Of a DNA stretch of 64,000 nt, positions 25,726 to 35,282 are shown piece by piece. The stretch is taken from NCBI RefSeq assembly GCF_040438645.1, contig NZ_CP159253.1, forward strand, positions 1,922,001 through 1,986,000. The letters run 5' to 3'. The notes below the pieces were generated by a model that was given only the letters and a program-made list of their open reading frames with translations, was not told the DNA's origin and did no database searches. Each line of letters opens with the position of its first letter. Position 1 is the first letter of the stretch. The DNA is from Mesorhizobium sp. WSM2240. Its GTDB lineage: Bacteria; Pseudomonadota; Alphaproteobacteria; Rhizobiales; Rhizobiaceae. The position numbers and the translations under genes were made by a program.

Positions 25726-26865
25726 ATGAATTTCCGAAGGTTGGCAGCAGTTACGATGGCGGCCGCCATCGTCGGCCTGTTGATGACGCTGGCCGCAAGG
25801 GCCGAAATGGTCACAGTGACTGACATCACGGGCCGCCAGGTCGAGGTGAACGTCCCGGTCGAGAGGGTAATCCTGGGTGAAGGCCGGCAAGTCTATCTCG
25901 TCGCGGCGCTCGACACCGAGGATCCGTTCAAGCGCATTGTCGGCTGGCGCGAGGACTTCAGCCAAGCGGATCCGGACAATTACGCTGCCTATCTCGAAAA
26001 ATTCCCCGGGGTGGCGAAAATCCCCACTTTCGGCGGTTTCAAGGACGGCACCTTCGACGTCGAGCAGGCGGTCTCGCTTAAGCCCGACGTCATCCTGATG
26101 AACATCGAATCGAAGCAGGCCACCGAAGACGCCAAATACATTGAGAAGCTCGCCGCCGCCGGCATTCCGTTGGTCTATGTCGATTTCCGGGAGCGCCCCT
26201 TCACCAACACGGAACCCAGCATGCGTCTGTTCGGCAACCTGTTCGGCAAGGAGGAGCGCGCCGAGGAGTTCATCGCCTGGCGGGCCGCCGAGATCGCGCG
26301 CGTTACCGACATCATCGAGAAGGCCAATCCTGAGAGGCCCAAGGTCTTCATCGAGCGCGCCGGCGGATACTCGGAAGATTGCTGCATGAGCTTCGGCGAC
26401 GACAATTTCGGCAAGTTCGTCGAGATGGCGGGTGGCGACAACATCGCCAAGAACATCATTCCCGGCACATTCGGCACGCTCAATCCCGAACAGATTATCG
26501 CCTCGAACCCGGATCAGATCATCGTCACCGGCGGCTGGTGGGAAGCCTATGTGCCGGGCGGCGCTTGGGTCGGCGTTGGCCCCGGCCGCGACGAGGACGA
26601 GGCGCTGCGTAAGCTGAAGGCGCTCACTGAGCGGCCGGCGCTGACAGGCGTGAAGGCCGTCGAGAACAACCAGGTCCACGCCATCTGGCATCAGTTCTAC
26701 AACAGCCCCTATCAGTTCGTCGCGATCCAGCAGATGGCGAAGTGGCTGCATCCGGAACTCTTCGCCGACCTCGACTCAGATTCGACCTTCAGGGAGTTGC
26801 ATGAGCGCTTCCTGCCCGTCGCCTACAGGCCCGGCCACTGGGTCTCGCTGACCGATGTCGACTGA
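25726..26865 (+). CDS. ABC importer binding protein, iron-complex/B12 type
   Basis: A 379-residue periplasmic binding protein. The signal peptide is MNFRRLAAVTMAAAIVGLL, with cleavage near AARAE. A helical-backbone binding fold follows: DITGRQVEVNVPVERVILG, LKPDVILMN, AGIPLVYVDFR, NPEQIIASNPDQIIVTGG and HAIWHQFYNSPYQ. The ATG at 25726 has an AGAGAGG ribosome site; an upstream in-frame start lacks one. It delivers a metal chelate or cobalamin-like ligand to the permease encoded next, overlapping it by 11 bases. No TonB receptor lies nearby, so outer-membrane entry must be encoded elsewhere. Confidence 0.9.
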   Translation: MNFRRLAAVTMAAAIVGLLMTLAARAEMVTVTDITGRQVEVNVPVERVILGEGRQVYLVAALDTEDPFKRIVGWREDFSQADPDNYAAYLEKFPGVAKIPTFGGFKDGTFDVEQAVSLKPDVILMNIESKQATEDAKYIEKLAAAGIPLVYVDFRERPFTNTEPSMRLFGNLFGKEERAEEFIAWRAAEIARVTDIIEKANPERPKVFIERAGGYSEDCCMSFGDDNFGKFVEMAGGDNIAKNIIPGTFGTLNPEQIIASNPDQIIVTGGWWEAYVPGGAWVGVGPGRDEDEALRKLKALTERPALTGVKAVENNQVHAIWHQFYNSPYQFVAIQQMAKWLHPELFADLDSDSTFRELHERFLPVAYRPGHWVSLTDVD

Positions 26866-27934
26866 TACGAGGGCCGTCGGCGCCACAATCGGCCGCACCG
26901 AGGGACAAGGGCGTTACCGCGCCCTCGTCTGGCGGCGGCAGCTCATTCTCTTTGGCCTCGCCGTCGCCTTGCTCTTCAGCCTCTGCGTCGACCTTGCGAT
27001 TGGTCCTGCCCGCTACGGACTCGGTGAGGTCGTGCGGGCGCTTCTTGTTCCCGAGACGGTGCCGCAGCAGGTGCGCGTCGTGCTCTGGGAAATCCGCATG
27101 CCGGTGGCGTTGATGGCCATCGTCGTTGGGGCGTCGCTCGCCGTGGCTGGCGCGCAGATGCAAACGATCCTCAACAATCCGCTGGCGAGCCCCTTCACGC
27201 TCGGCATATCAGCCGCCGCGAGTTTCGGCGCAGCACTTGCCCTGGCCTTCGGAGTAAGGCTTATCCCCGCCGCGGTCGGATATGTCGTGCCGGTCAACGC
27301 CTTCGTCATGGCGATGCTCGCCGCGTTCCTCATTCACATGCTGAGCGTCAAGCGTGGCGTCAACGTGGAAACCATCGTTCTGCTCGGCATCGCGCTGGTC
27401 TTCACCTTCAATGCACTGCTCGCGCTGGTCCAGTTTTTCGCGTCGGCGGAAGCGCTGGCGGCGGTCGTCTTCTGGACCATGGGCAGCCTCACCAAGGCCA
27501 CCTGGCCCAAGCTTGCAGTCACCACATTTATTCTCCTCGCGGTCCTCCCCATCTTGGCGCGGCGCGCCTGGGCGCTAACCGCGCTGCGGCTTGGTGAGGA
27601 CAAGGCGGCCAGCTTCGGCGTCAAGGTTGGCCGCCTGCGGCTCGAGACGCTGATTCTGGTGAGTCTTCTCGCCGCCATTCCCGTCGCCTTTGTCGGCACC
27701 ATAGGTTTTATTGGCCTTGTCGGCCCGCACATTGCTCGGATGGTCATCGGCGAGGACCAGCGTTTCTTCCTGCCGGCCTCGGCCTTGTCGGGTGCGCTCA
27801 TCCTGTCAGCCAGTTCGGTCGTCAGCAAGGCGCTCATCCCGGGCACCGTCTTCCCGATTGGCATCGTCACCTCGCTCATCGGCATCCCGTTCTTCATCTC
27901 ACTCATCCTGTCCAGCACGAGGCGCTCATGGTGA
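26855..27934 (+). CDS. FecCD-family ABC permease
   Basis: A 359-residue inner-membrane permease with about ten hydrophobic segments. FecCD-family landmarks are LWEIRMPVALMAIVVGASLAVAG, QTILNNPLASPFTLGISAAAS and LLGIALVFTFNALLAL. GTIGFIGLVGPHIARM, the ATPase-coupling region, and PIGIVTSLIGIPFFISLIL also fit. It probably forms a homodimer with two copies of the ATPase at 27928, whose start overlaps this stop by seven bases. Confidence 0.92.
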   Translation: MSTDTRAVGATIGRTEGQGRYRALVWRRQLILFGLAVALLFSLCVDLAIGPARYGLGEVVRALLVPETVPQQVRVVLWEIRMPVALMAIVVGASLAVAGAQMQTILNNPLASPFTLGISAAASFGAALALAFGVRLIPAAVGYVVPVNAFVMAMLAAFLIHMLSVKRGVNVETIVLLGIALVFTFNALLALVQFFASAEALAAVVFWTMGSLTKATWPKLAVTTFILLAVLPILARRAWALTALRLGEDKAASFGVKVGRLRLETLILVSLLAAIPVAFVGTIGFIGLVGPHIARMVIGEDQRFFLPASALSGALILSASSVVSKALIPGTVFPIGIVTSLIGIPFFISLILSSTRRSW

Positions 27935-28782
27935 CGATCCGGCTCGAGGCGCTCGGCGCGCGCTACGGCAAGAGCCTCCGGCTTCGGGATGTGACGACGC
28001 CTGCGTTCAAGGGCGGGGACATCGTGGCCGTGATCGGTCCGAACGCCGCCGGCAAGTCGACGCTCTTCCGGCGCATCGCCGGCCTTCTGCACGGACCGGG
28101 AGCCGTGCATGTCGAAGGCGCGTCCCGAGGGAAGAACGGCATCTGCTACATGCCGCAGGACACATCCGCCAACGCGGTGCTCACCGTCTATGAGTCAGTG
28201 TTGCTCGCCCGTAAGCAGGGAATGGGCTGGTCTGTAGGCGACGACGATCTGGCTCGCATAGACGAGACCCTTGCCGCGCTCGGCATCTCCGATATCGCCT
28301 TCCGGAACATCGGCGAGCTTTCCGGCGGCCAGCGGCAACTCGCCAGCCTGGCACAGACGCTGGTGCGGGAGCCGGAGATCCTGTTGATGGACGAGCCAAC
28401 ATCAGCACTCGATCTGTCGCGGCAGGTGGAAGTGCTCGGCCTCATGCGGGAACTTGCCCGGATACGAGGCATGGTCGTGCTGATCGCCCTGCACGACCTC
28501 AATCACACCCTGCGCTTTAGTGATCAGACCATGGTCATCGCGGACGGCCGACTGGTCGCCTGCGGGTCATCGCCGGAGGTCATCACATCCGATCTGCTGC
28601 GGGATGTTTATCGCGTCAATGCGCGCATCGAGCCGTGCTCCCGCGGCATCGGCCATGTTATTGTGGATGGCGTGGCGGATGGGGCGTCGGACGGTTATTA
28701 TGTCGGCAGCGGGAACCGCGTCGCGGATGCCGGAGAGATCAGGAGCGGCAGCAGTTCCGGCCGCATGACCGCAACCGCCTAA
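27928..28782 (+). CDS. ABC ATPase, iron-complex importer
   Basis: A 284-residue ATPase with Walker A GPNAAGKST, Q-loop YMPQD, signature LSGGQRQLASLAQTL, Walker B ILLMDEPTSALD and an H-loop LIALHDLNHT. It completes the binding-protein/permease/ATPase set for uptake of a metal chelate or cobalamin-type compound. The C-terminal 40 residues are glycine- and serine-rich and not part of the usual domain. Confidence 0.92.
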   Translation: MVTIRLEALGARYGKSLRLRDVTTPAFKGGDIVAVIGPNAAGKSTLFRRIAGLLHGPGAVHVEGASRGKNGICYMPQDTSANAVLTVYESVLLARKQGMGWSVGDDDLARIDETLAALGISDIAFRNIGELSGGQRQLASLAQTLVREPEILLMDEPTSALDLSRQVEVLGLMRELARIRGMVVLIALHDLNHTLRFSDQTMVIADGRLVACGSSPEVITSDLLRDVYRVNARIEPCSRGIGHVIVDGVADGASDGYYVGSGNRVADAGEIRSGSSSGRMTATA

Positions 28783-28799
28783 CGCCGCTTGAGGCGGCG
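28783..28799. terminator. GC-rich hairpin between convergent genes
   Basis: CGCCGC at 28783-28788 pairs with GCGGCG at 28794-28799 with a five-base loop, directly after the ATPase stop and before the end of the convergent GNAT gene. No T-run is present on the plus strand, so termination is only possible, not certain. Confidence 0.3.
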
Positions 28800-28814
28800 G
28801 ACATGAACTTGCAC

Positions 28815-29693
28815 TCAGCTCAACGCGTGGCCGGCCAATCCATAAACCCATGGTCCATTGTCTTCCCGGTTCAGGAACCGGCGGCCTTTGGACATTGTCG
28901 TCACGGTTTCGGCAATGCCGAGGCCGCTCTGCTGAAGAAACTCGGCAAACACGCCATCCCTCTCGCGCGTATCGACGCGCGTGAATCGGCCTGCCAGCTT
29001 TTTCAGATGGACGGCTGTGAGATGCACCGCGTCCTGGTCGTTTCGGGCTACTGTGGGCCCAATCACAAAGCCGCGCCCGAACTCGCGACACATGGAATAG
29101 CCAACGATCTCGCCGCCACGGCTCAGAGTGGCTATCGAGGCATCCGCTGCGAGTAACGCAAGTAGCCTCGCACGATCTGTCCCGAATGCGCGCTCGTCCA
29201 GCGCGGTAATCTCGCCGAGCCTGTCGCTGGGCAAGTCACTCAGTTCCCCGTCCAGAGCCGACATTGCCGGGAGGGTTTGTGGGGCCTCTCCCTGGCGCAT
29301 GTAAACGATCGCCTCGCTCGTGAAGCCGAGCGAAACATAAAGAGGATAGGCGGCATGGGTGGCGTTCAGCGCGAGATTGCGATCTCCACATCGCTCGAGG
29401 ATCTGATCCATGAGCCATCGGCCACCGCCCTGCGCCTGAGCGCGGGGTGTCGTGATCACCAGTCCGATGGTGGCAAAGTCGTCACCGTGAGGAAACCACA
29501 TCGCGCTTCCGAACACGCGCCCAATACCGTCAACGGCAACAATGCCGTGGCCGGCGCGACGCAGCAGGTCCCAGTCCTTCGGCCGATGCGGCCAGCGAAC
29601 CGAGATCGACAGCGCATGCAGTAGCTCGACGTCGACATCGTTGATGTCCCGCGCAAACAGTTCGAAGGATTTCAGGCGCACTGATCTCTGCAT
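28815..29693 (-). CDS. Tandem GNAT-type N-acetyltransferase
   Basis: A 292-residue protein with an N-terminal GNAT domain (AMWFPHGDDFATIGLVITTP, QAQGGGRWLMDQIL as the acetyl-CoA loop, ATHAAYPLYVSLGF). A second acetyltransferase-like domain follows (LGEITALDERAFGTDRARLL, GYSMCREFGRGFVIGP). The same two-domain layout occurs at 50428-51294, a clear paralogue. These proteins acetylate small amines or amino acids; the substrate is unknown. It stands alone between the metallophore importer and a divergent M20 hydrolase. Confidence 0.85.
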   Translation of the reverse strand: MQRSVRLKSFELFARDINDVDVELLHALSISVRWPHRPKDWDLLRRAGHGIVAVDGIGRVFGSAMWFPHGDDFATIGLVITTPRAQAQGGGRWLMDQILERCGDRNLALNATHAAYPLYVSLGFTSEAIVYMRQGEAPQTLPAMSALDGELSDLPSDRLGEITALDERAFGTDRARLLALLAADASIATLSRGGEIVGYSMCREFGRGFVIGPTVARNDQDAVHLTAVHLKKLAGRFTRVDTRERDGVFAEFLQQSGLGIAETVTTMSKGRRFLNREDNGPWVYGLAGHALS

Positions 29694-29942
29694 GTCAGTC
29701 GATCCGCTCCTTCAACCGATGCACCCGGGGTTGCGCGCAAGCGGTGTTGATCCTGCCGCCGATTGCCATGTTTGTGACAGTCCTCTTTTGCCGCAACTTT
29801 ACATCGGAAGGCCAGCAGGTTCCGCTGGTTCGAGACGCTTTTTCGCAATCTTCGGCCGAAGCACGGCGCGATTCGGCAGGGAACACTCCTGCCGGTAGTT
29901 ACACTGGTGGCGTCCGCCGAGTTGCAAGCAGAAGTAGCCGTC

Positions 29943-31067
29943 ATGAACGTGGAAGAGATTCTCGCGAGGCTGATTGCATTTCCCTCTGTTGTGGGCACGC
30001 CAAACGGCGCGATTGTAGATTGGATCAGCAACTACTGTCGAGCAGCCGGAGCCGACGTAACGGTTCTCCCCGGCCCCGAGGGCGACCGGTCCAACCTCTT
30101 TGCCACAATCGGCCCGAGTGAGGGCAGGGGTTACATCATCTCCGGCCACATGGACGTCGTGCCGGCGGGCGAGCCGGAATGGAGCTCCGATCCCTTCGTT
30201 CTGCGCCGCGACGGCGACAGGCTTTACGGCCGCGGCGCCACCGATATGAAGGGCTTTCTTGCCTGCGCATTGGCCGCGCTCCCAGAACTTGCGGCGATGA
30301 GCCTGCGGCATCCCATCCATCTGGCCTTCTCCTATGATGAAGAGGCGGGCTGCCGCGGCGTGCCGCATCTCTTGGCTGCGTTGCCTACCCTATGCGAGCC
30401 GCCGCTCGGCGCGATTATCGGCGAGCCGAGCCGGATGCGGCCTGTGCTGGCGCACAAAGGGAAGATGGCCACGCGGCTGGAGGTTATCGGAAGATCCGGC
30501 CATTCGTCGCGCCCCGATCTCGGCCTCAATGCCATCCAAGCCATGGCCGGGGTCATCACCTACGCGGTGGGCTATGGCCAGTCTCTCGCCGACGGGCCGC
30601 TCGATGGCAATTTCGAGCCCCCATATTCTTCCCTGCAAGTGGGCGTGATAGCTGGCGGACAAGCCGTCAATATCATCCCCGACCGCTGCACTGCCGATAT
30701 CGAAGTGCGTGCCGTCCCGGGCGTTTCTCCCTCCTCCCTGCTCGAGCCGGTGAAGGCCCGGCTTTTCGCACTGCGCGACAGCGGCTTCGAGGTGGCCTGG
30801 CACGAGATGAGCGCCTATCCCGCCCTTGCGCCCGTCGAGGAGAGCGGACTGGTTGCCGTTCTGGCCGAGCTCACGGGGGAGAAGCTGCTCACGGCAGTCA
30901 GCTATGGAACTGAAGCCGGGCTTTACCAGCAGGCCGGCATTGACGCGATCATTTGCGGTCCTGGCGAGATCGGCCGCGCCCATCGTCCGAACGAATACAT
31001 CGAACTCGGCGAGCTCGCGGCATGCCGAAAGATGATCGAGGACCTCGGCGCACGACTTGCGGCGTGA
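29943..31067 (+). CDS. M20-family deacetylase (ArgE type)
   Basis: A 374-residue zinc hydrolase. Metal-binding motifs are in order: [38 protein letters not shown] with the catalytic glutamate, and a later [11 protein letters not shown] region. The dimerisation domain ([17 protein letters not shown]) sits between. Length and motifs fit acetylornithine deacetylase-type enzymes, which remove an acyl group from an amino acid. The ATG at 29943 is preferred; a GTG 12 codons upstream is the alternative. It starts a plus-strand run with a dehydrogenase and a cupin, so it may deacylate an N-acyl amino acid for catabolism instead of serving arginine synthesis. Confidence 0.85.
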   Translation: MNVEEILARLIAFPSVVGTPNGAIVDWISNYCRAAGADVTVLPGPEGDRSNLFATIGPSEGRGYIISGHMDVVPAGEPEWSSDPFVLRRDGDRLYGRGATDMKGFLACALAALPELAAMSLRHPIHLAFSYDEEAGCRGVPHLLAALPTLCEPPLGAIIGEPSRMRPVLAHKGKMATRLEVIGRSGHSSRPDLGLNAIQAMAGVITYAVGYGQSLADGPLDGNFEPPYSSLQVGVIAGGQAVNIIPDRCTADIEVRAVPGVSPSSLLEPVKARLFALRDSGFEVAWHEMSAYPALAPVEESGLVAVLAELTGEKLLTAVSYGTEAGLYQQAGIDAIICGPGEIGRAHRPNEYIELGELAACRKMIEDLGARLAA

Positions 31068-31083
31068 CAGAAGGGCGGTTTCG

Positions 31084-32007
31084 ATGGCGTTTCTCTTCAA
31101 TTCCGATGCAGCCCGCAGTTCTGTCTTTCGCGAGGTCTTCGCGCGGGAGCTGCCGGACCTCGAATTCTTCCAGTCCGGCCACCGCGTGGAGCCCGAGAAG
31201 GTCCGCTATCTCATCACCTGGACGGTGCCGGACGACATCTCGCGGTACAGCAATCTTGAAGTGCTGTTTTCCATCGGAGCGGGCGTCGATCAGTTCAAGG
31301 CGGATATCGTGCCCGGCCATGTGAAGTTGGTTCGCATGGTCGAGGACGGCATCATCCGCATGATGCAGGAATACGTCGCTCTCGGCGTGCTGGCGCTTTA
31401 CCGCGACCTGCCTGCCTACCTCGACCAGCAGAGAAGGCACGTCTGGAGGGGCATTCCCGCGCGCCAGGCCCATGAGTGCCGAGTTGGCTTTCTGGGGCTC
31501 GGCATGTTGGCACAGGCGGCGATCGAGCGCCTGAAGCCGCTCCAGTTTCCGCTGGCCGGGTGGAGCCGTAGCCAAAAGCAGATCGACGGCGTCACCTGCT
31601 TTCACGGCGCGGATCAGTTGCCCCACTTTCTGAAGCAGACGGACATTCTTGTCTGCCTGCTGCCGCTGACTGACCAAACACGCGGCATTCTAAATGCGCA
31701 GCTCTTCGCCCTGCTGCCCGCCAGGGCGCGTCTGCTGCATGTCGGCCGCGGTTCGCAACTCGACCAGACCGCGTTGGTCGAAGCGCTCGACAGCGACCGA
31801 CTTGCGGCGGCGATGCTCGACGTCACCGATCCGGAGCCGCTGCCGGAGAACCATCCGCTGTGGTCGCATCCCAAGGTGATAATCACCCCGCACATCGCGT
31901 CCGTGACCCAGCCGCATACGGCGGCGCAATCGGTCGTCGAAAACATCCGGCGCCACCGCGCCGGGGAAGAACTGATCGGCCTCGTCGATCGGACACTTGG
32001 CTACTAA
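31084..32007 (+). CDS. D-2-hydroxyacid dehydrogenase (glyoxylate/hydroxypyruvate reductase type)
   Basis: A 307-residue NAD(P)H-dependent dehydrogenase. It has the Rossmann motif [13 protein letters not shown], substrate-site [42 protein letters not shown] and the catalytic His region [18 protein letters not shown]. It resembles GhrA-type enzymes, which reduce glyoxylate and hydroxypyruvate. The start is the ATG at 31084, 17 bases after the M20 gene stop. Confidence 0.87.
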   Translation: MAFLFNSDAARSSVFREVFARELPDLEFFQSGHRVEPEKVRYLITWTVPDDISRYSNLEVLFSIGAGVDQFKADIVPGHVKLVRMVEDGIIRMMQEYVALGVLALYRDLPAYLDQQRRHVWRGIPARQAHECRVGFLGLGMLAQAAIERLKPLQFPLAGWSRSQKQIDGVTCFHGADQLPHFLKQTDILVCLLPLTDQTRGILNAQLFALLPARARLLHVGRGSQLDQTALVEALDSDRLAAAMLDVTDPEPLPENHPLWSHPKVIITPHIASVTQPHTAAQSVVENIRRHRAGEELIGLVDRTLGY

Positions 32008-32020
32008 CAGGAACCCTCAC

Positions 32021-32377
32021 ATGTCACTTCTGATCACGATCGACACGAATCCTTCCTTCGCTCCCAAGGAGTCATTGCCGTTGCCGGAGCGGCTCATTTC
32101 CGGCGCTCCATCCTTCAAGAGCTGGCCGCAGGATGCCTCGAAAGGCGAGAAGGTTCTCAGCGGCGTCTGGGAAGCGACGCCCGGCGAGACGCATTCGATC
32201 AAGGGCACCACCTACGAGTTCTGCCACATCCTTTCGGGCGTGATCGAAATCGAGGAGAAGGGCGGAGAGACCAAGACCTACCGCGCCGGCGACAGTTTCG
32301 TCATGAAGCCCGGCTTTGTCGGCGTCTGGCGCACGATCGAGACCGTGCGCAAGATCTACGTCGTCGTTAATGACTGA
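32021..32377 (+). CDS. Small cupin-domain protein
   Basis: A 118-residue single-domain cupin. It has the first cupin motif region (TYEFCHILSGVIEIEEKGGE) and the second (YRAGDSFVMKPGFVGVW). It resembles the Cupin_3/DUF861 group often found with amino-acid catabolic genes. It starts 14 bases after the dehydrogenase stop and ends the three-gene run. An enzymatic or sensory role cannot be told from sequence. Confidence 0.8.
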   Translation: MSLLITIDTNPSFAPKESLPLPERLISGAPSFKSWPQDASKGEKVLSGVWEATPGETHSIKGTTYEFCHILSGVIEIEEKGGETKTYRAGDSFVMKPGFVGVWRTIETVRKIYVVVND

Positions 32378-32442
32378 ACCCAACGCCAGTGGTCCGGCCG
32401 CATAGAGCGCGCCGCGACTGCGGAATGATCGACTTCCAAAGG

Positions 32443-32475
32443 GCCGTCTGACGCAATTCTACGCAGTCAGGCGGC
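32443..32475 (+). terminator. Hairpin downstream of the cupin gene
   Basis: GCCGTCTGAC at 32443-32452 pairs with GTCAGGCGGC at 32466-32475, with one G-T pair and a 13-base loop. It lies 66 bases after the cupin stop in the 259-base gap before the next gene. The tail is only weakly T-rich. It is a candidate terminator for the upstream operon. Confidence 0.4.
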
Positions 32476-32636
32476 TCATCCTCGACGAAAAATGCGGCGC
32501 GCGGTCCCCTATTGTTGCGACGAAGCCTTCCGACCGGCGGATATAAGCATTCCGGGATCGGCAAGGCTCCCGGTCGCGAGGCCTGTCTCGCCCCTCGCAA
32601 TCGAGAAGCGTGCTCATCGTCCTCAAGGTGCCGTCC

Positions 32637-33680
32637 ATGAAAACCTACTCCATAGCGCTCATTCCCGGCGACGGTGTCGGCAAGGACGTGACTGACGCGG
32701 CATGGCAGGTGCTGCTGGCGGCGGCACGGCGAGGCGGTTTCGCCCTCGACGGCACGAACTTCCCGTGGTCCTGTGCCTACTATTTGGAAACCGGCGCAAT
32801 GATGCCGCCGGACGGCATCGAGACACTGCGGAAATTCGACGCGATCCTCCTCGGCGCTGTAGGCTGGCCAGCGGAAGTGCCGGATTCGGTATCGCTTCAT
32901 GGACTGCTGCTGCCGATCCGGAAAACCTTCACGCAATATGCCAACATAAGGCCGCACAGGTTGTTGCCGGGAGTCGAAGGCCCCCTCCGCTCGGAGGGCT
33001 TCGACATCCTTTGCATCCGCGAGAACACGGAAGGCGAATATTCCGGCGCCGGTGGGCGTGTTCATTCCGGCACGGACAACGAGGTAGCGATCGAGACGGC
33101 AATCTTCACGCGTCCGGGCGTCGAACGGATTCTCAGGTTCGGTTTCGAACAGGCGCAGGCGCGCCGCAAGAAGCTCGCATCGGTCACGAAATCCAATGCA
33201 CAGAAACACTCCATGGTGTTCTGGGACGAGGTCACGCGCGAGGTGGCGAGGGACTATCCCGATGTGGAGGTCTCGCCTTACCACATCGACGCCATGGCCG
33301 CGCGGATGGTCCTGGCGCCGGATAGCCTCGACGTGGTCGTCGCCTCGAATCTGTTCGGCGACATCCTCACGGATATCGGAGCAGCCATCCAGGGCGGGCT
33401 GGGTTACGCCGCCTCGGCCAACATCAATCCCGATCGTAGCGCGCCTTCGATGTTCGAGCCGGTCCACGGTTCGGCGCCCGACATCGCACATCTCGGTATC
33501 GCCAATCCAATCGCCGCGATCTGGTCCGGCGCGATGATGCTCGAGCATCTGGGCGAGGGGCATGCTGCAGCCGAAGTGATGTCGGCGATCGCGTCCGTAA
33601 CCGCACGGGGAATAGGCACGATCGCGGGCAAGGACAGGACAGAGACAATCACGCAAGCCGTGCTTGCGGCATTGAGCTGA
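32637..33680 (+). CDS. Tartrate/isopropylmalate-type dehydrogenase
   Basis: A 347-residue decarboxylating dehydrogenase of the isocitrate/isopropylmalate family. It has SIALIPGDGVGKDVT, AILLGAVGWPAEVPD, IRKTFTQYANIRP, RENTEGEYSGAGGRVH, SNLFGDILTDIGAAIQGGLG, and SMFEPVHGSAPDIA. The GWP after LLGAVG and the YSGAGG loop fit the tartrate dehydrogenase/D-malate branch more than LeuB. It oxidises a 2-hydroxy-dicarboxylate with NAD. The gene is followed 15 bases later by an aldehyde dehydrogenase, suggesting a two-gene catabolic operon. Confidence 0.82.
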   Translation: MKTYSIALIPGDGVGKDVTDAAWQVLLAAARRGGFALDGTNFPWSCAYYLETGAMMPPDGIETLRKFDAILLGAVGWPAEVPDSVSLHGLLLPIRKTFTQYANIRPHRLLPGVEGPLRSEGFDILCIRENTEGEYSGAGGRVHSGTDNEVAIETAIFTRPGVERILRFGFEQAQARRKKLASVTKSNAQKHSMVFWDEVTREVARDYPDVEVSPYHIDAMAARMVLAPDSLDVVVASNLFGDILTDIGAAIQGGLGYAASANINPDRSAPSMFEPVHGSAPDIAHLGIANPIAAIWSGAMMLEHLGEGHAAAEVMSAIASVTARGIGTIAGKDRTETITQAVLAALS

Positions 33681-33695
33681 AAAGGGGAGAGGCTG

Positions 33696-35171
33696 ATGAA
33701 TGCAATAACGAAGATTGGCGTCTTTAACGATGCTGACCTGTTGCGGCAGCAGGCGCTGATTGGCGGCATCTGGCGGGATGCGGATACGAAGGCTGTCGTC
33801 GATGTCATCAATCCTGCCAGCCTGACCGTTCTTGGCGCCGTTCCCGATATGGGCGGCGGCGAAACCAGGGCCGCAATCGACGCCGCGGCAGAAGCATTCA
33901 AAAGCTGGAAGAAAAAGACCCACGCCGAGCGTGCCGCTCTTCTCGAGCGCTGGCACGACCTGATGCTGGAGAACGCAGAGGATCTGGCGCTCCTCCTGAC
34001 ATTGGAACAGGGCAAACCGCTTGCCGAGGCGCTCGCGGAAATCCGCTATGGCGCCTCCTTCGTGAAATGGTTCGCGGAAGAGGCGCGCCGCATTGGCGGA
34101 TCGACCATTCCGTCGCCTACTTCCGATCGCCGCATTGTCGTGCTGAAGGAAGCCGTCGGCGTGTGCGCCATCATCACCCCGTGGAATTTCCCGAACGCGA
34201 TGATCACCCGCAAGGTGGCTCCGGCGCTGGCCGCCGGCTGCACAGTTGTCATCAAGCCATCGGAATTCACGCCGTTCTCAGCGCTGGCGCTCGGCGTTCT
34301 GGCGGAGCGCGCGGGCATTCCGGCAGGCGTGATCAACATCGTCACCGGCATGCCGGCAGACATCGGCAAGGAGCTGATGGCCAACGAGACGGTGCGCAAG
34401 ATCTCCTTCACCGGTTCCACGCGGGTCGGCGCGCTTCTGATGAAGGGCGCCGCCGATAGCATCAAGCGGCTGAGCCTCGAACTCGGCGGCAACGCGCCCT
34501 TCATCGTCTTCGACGACGCCGATCTCGATCTCGCCGTGGAAGGCGCGATAAACTCGAAATTCCGCAATGGCGGCCAGACCTGCGTCTGCGCCAACCGCAT
34601 TCTCGTGCAGGCAGGAGTCTACGAGGCGTTTGCCGCGAAGCTCGCCGACCGAGTTGCCAAGATGAAGGTCGGCTCCGGAACGGATGAAGGTGTTGCCATC
34701 GGGCCGATGATCAACGGTGCCGCCATCGAGAAGATCGAGCGGCACATCGCCGATGCCCTTGAGAAAGGCGCAAGGATTATCGCCCAGAGGGATACGGTGC
34801 CGGAGGGCCGGCAATACGCCCGTCCCATTCTGCTCGGCGAGGCGACGACCGAAATGCTGCTGGCGTCGGAAGAGACGTTCGGACCGGTAGCGCCGCTTTT
34901 CCGCTTCGAAACCGAGGAGGAAGCCATCGCGATCGCCAACGGCACGCCCTTTGGTCTCGCCGCCTATTTCTTCACGGAGAATCTCAAGCGGTCCTGGCGC
35001 GTTGCCGAGGCGCTGGAGTTCGGAATGGTCGGGCTCAACACTGGCCTGATCTCCACCGAAGTCGCACCATTCGGTGGCGTGAAGCAGTCGGGGCTCGGAC
35101 GCGAAGGATCGCAGCTCGGGATCGAGGAGTATCTCGAGGTGAAGGCGCTGCACGTCGGCGGACTGCACTAG
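33696..35171 (+). CDS. Succinate-semialdehyde-dehydrogenase-like enzyme
   Basis: A 491-residue NAD(P)-dependent aldehyde dehydrogenase. It has FVKWFAEEARRIGGSTIPSP typical of the GabD group, the cofactor region TPWNFPNAMITRKVAPALAA, FTGSTRVGALLM, the general base in LELGGNAPFIVFDDAD, and the nucleophile Cys in NGGQTCVCANR. It would oxidise succinate semialdehyde or a similar C4-C5 semialdehyde to the acid. It is the second gene after the tartrate-type dehydrogenase and ends before a strong bidirectional terminator. Confidence 0.88.
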   Translation: MNAITKIGVFNDADLLRQQALIGGIWRDADTKAVVDVINPASLTVLGAVPDMGGGETRAAIDAAAEAFKSWKKKTHAERAALLERWHDLMLENAEDLALLLTLEQGKPLAEALAEIRYGASFVKWFAEEARRIGGSTIPSPTSDRRIVVLKEAVGVCAIITPWNFPNAMITRKVAPALAAGCTVVIKPSEFTPFSALALGVLAERAGIPAGVINIVTGMPADIGKELMANETVRKISFTGSTRVGALLMKGAADSIKRLSLELGGNAPFIVFDDADLDLAVEGAINSKFRNGGQTCVCANRILVQAGVYEAFAAKLADRVAKMKVGSGTDEGVAIGPMINGAAIEKIERHIADALEKGARIIAQRDTVPEGRQYARPILLGEATTEMLLASEETFGPVAPLFRFETEEEAIAIANGTPFGLAAYFFTENLKRSWRVAEALEFGMVGLNTGLISTEVAPFGGVKQSGLGREGSQLGIEEYLEVKALHVGGLH

Positions 35172-35203
35172 AGGCTTTGCCGGCGCGAACAGCGCGGACT
35201 AGC

Positions 35204-35240
35204 AATGAGAAAGGGGCGGTCGAACCGCCCCTTTCTCATT
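35204..35240. terminator. Strong bidirectional terminator
   Basis: A perfect 17-bp inverted repeat: the arm 35204-35220 (AATGAGAAAGGGGCGGT) pairs with 35224-35240 around a three-base loop. The A/T-rich outer ends give a T-run in both directions. It lies between the convergent aldehyde dehydrogenase and haloacid dehalogenase genes and should stop transcription from both. Confidence 0.9.
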
Positions 35241-35282
35241 CGATGCTTCAGATGCCCCGATGCAGCGGGAGGATGGCCGGCC

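Noticed and set aside
25711..26751. Long minus-strand frame opposite the metallophore binding-protein gene
   Set aside because: Antisense shadow; the plus strand has the signal peptide and binding-protein motifs.
29943..31067. Assignment of the M20 gene to arginine biosynthesis as argE
   Set aside because: Motifs fit, but the neighbours are catabolic genes and no arg genes are near, so no gene symbol was given.
32367..33956. Minus-strand frame of 529 codons across the tartrate-type dehydrogenase
   Set aside because: Shadow frame; the plus strand has conserved dehydrogenase motifs along its full length.
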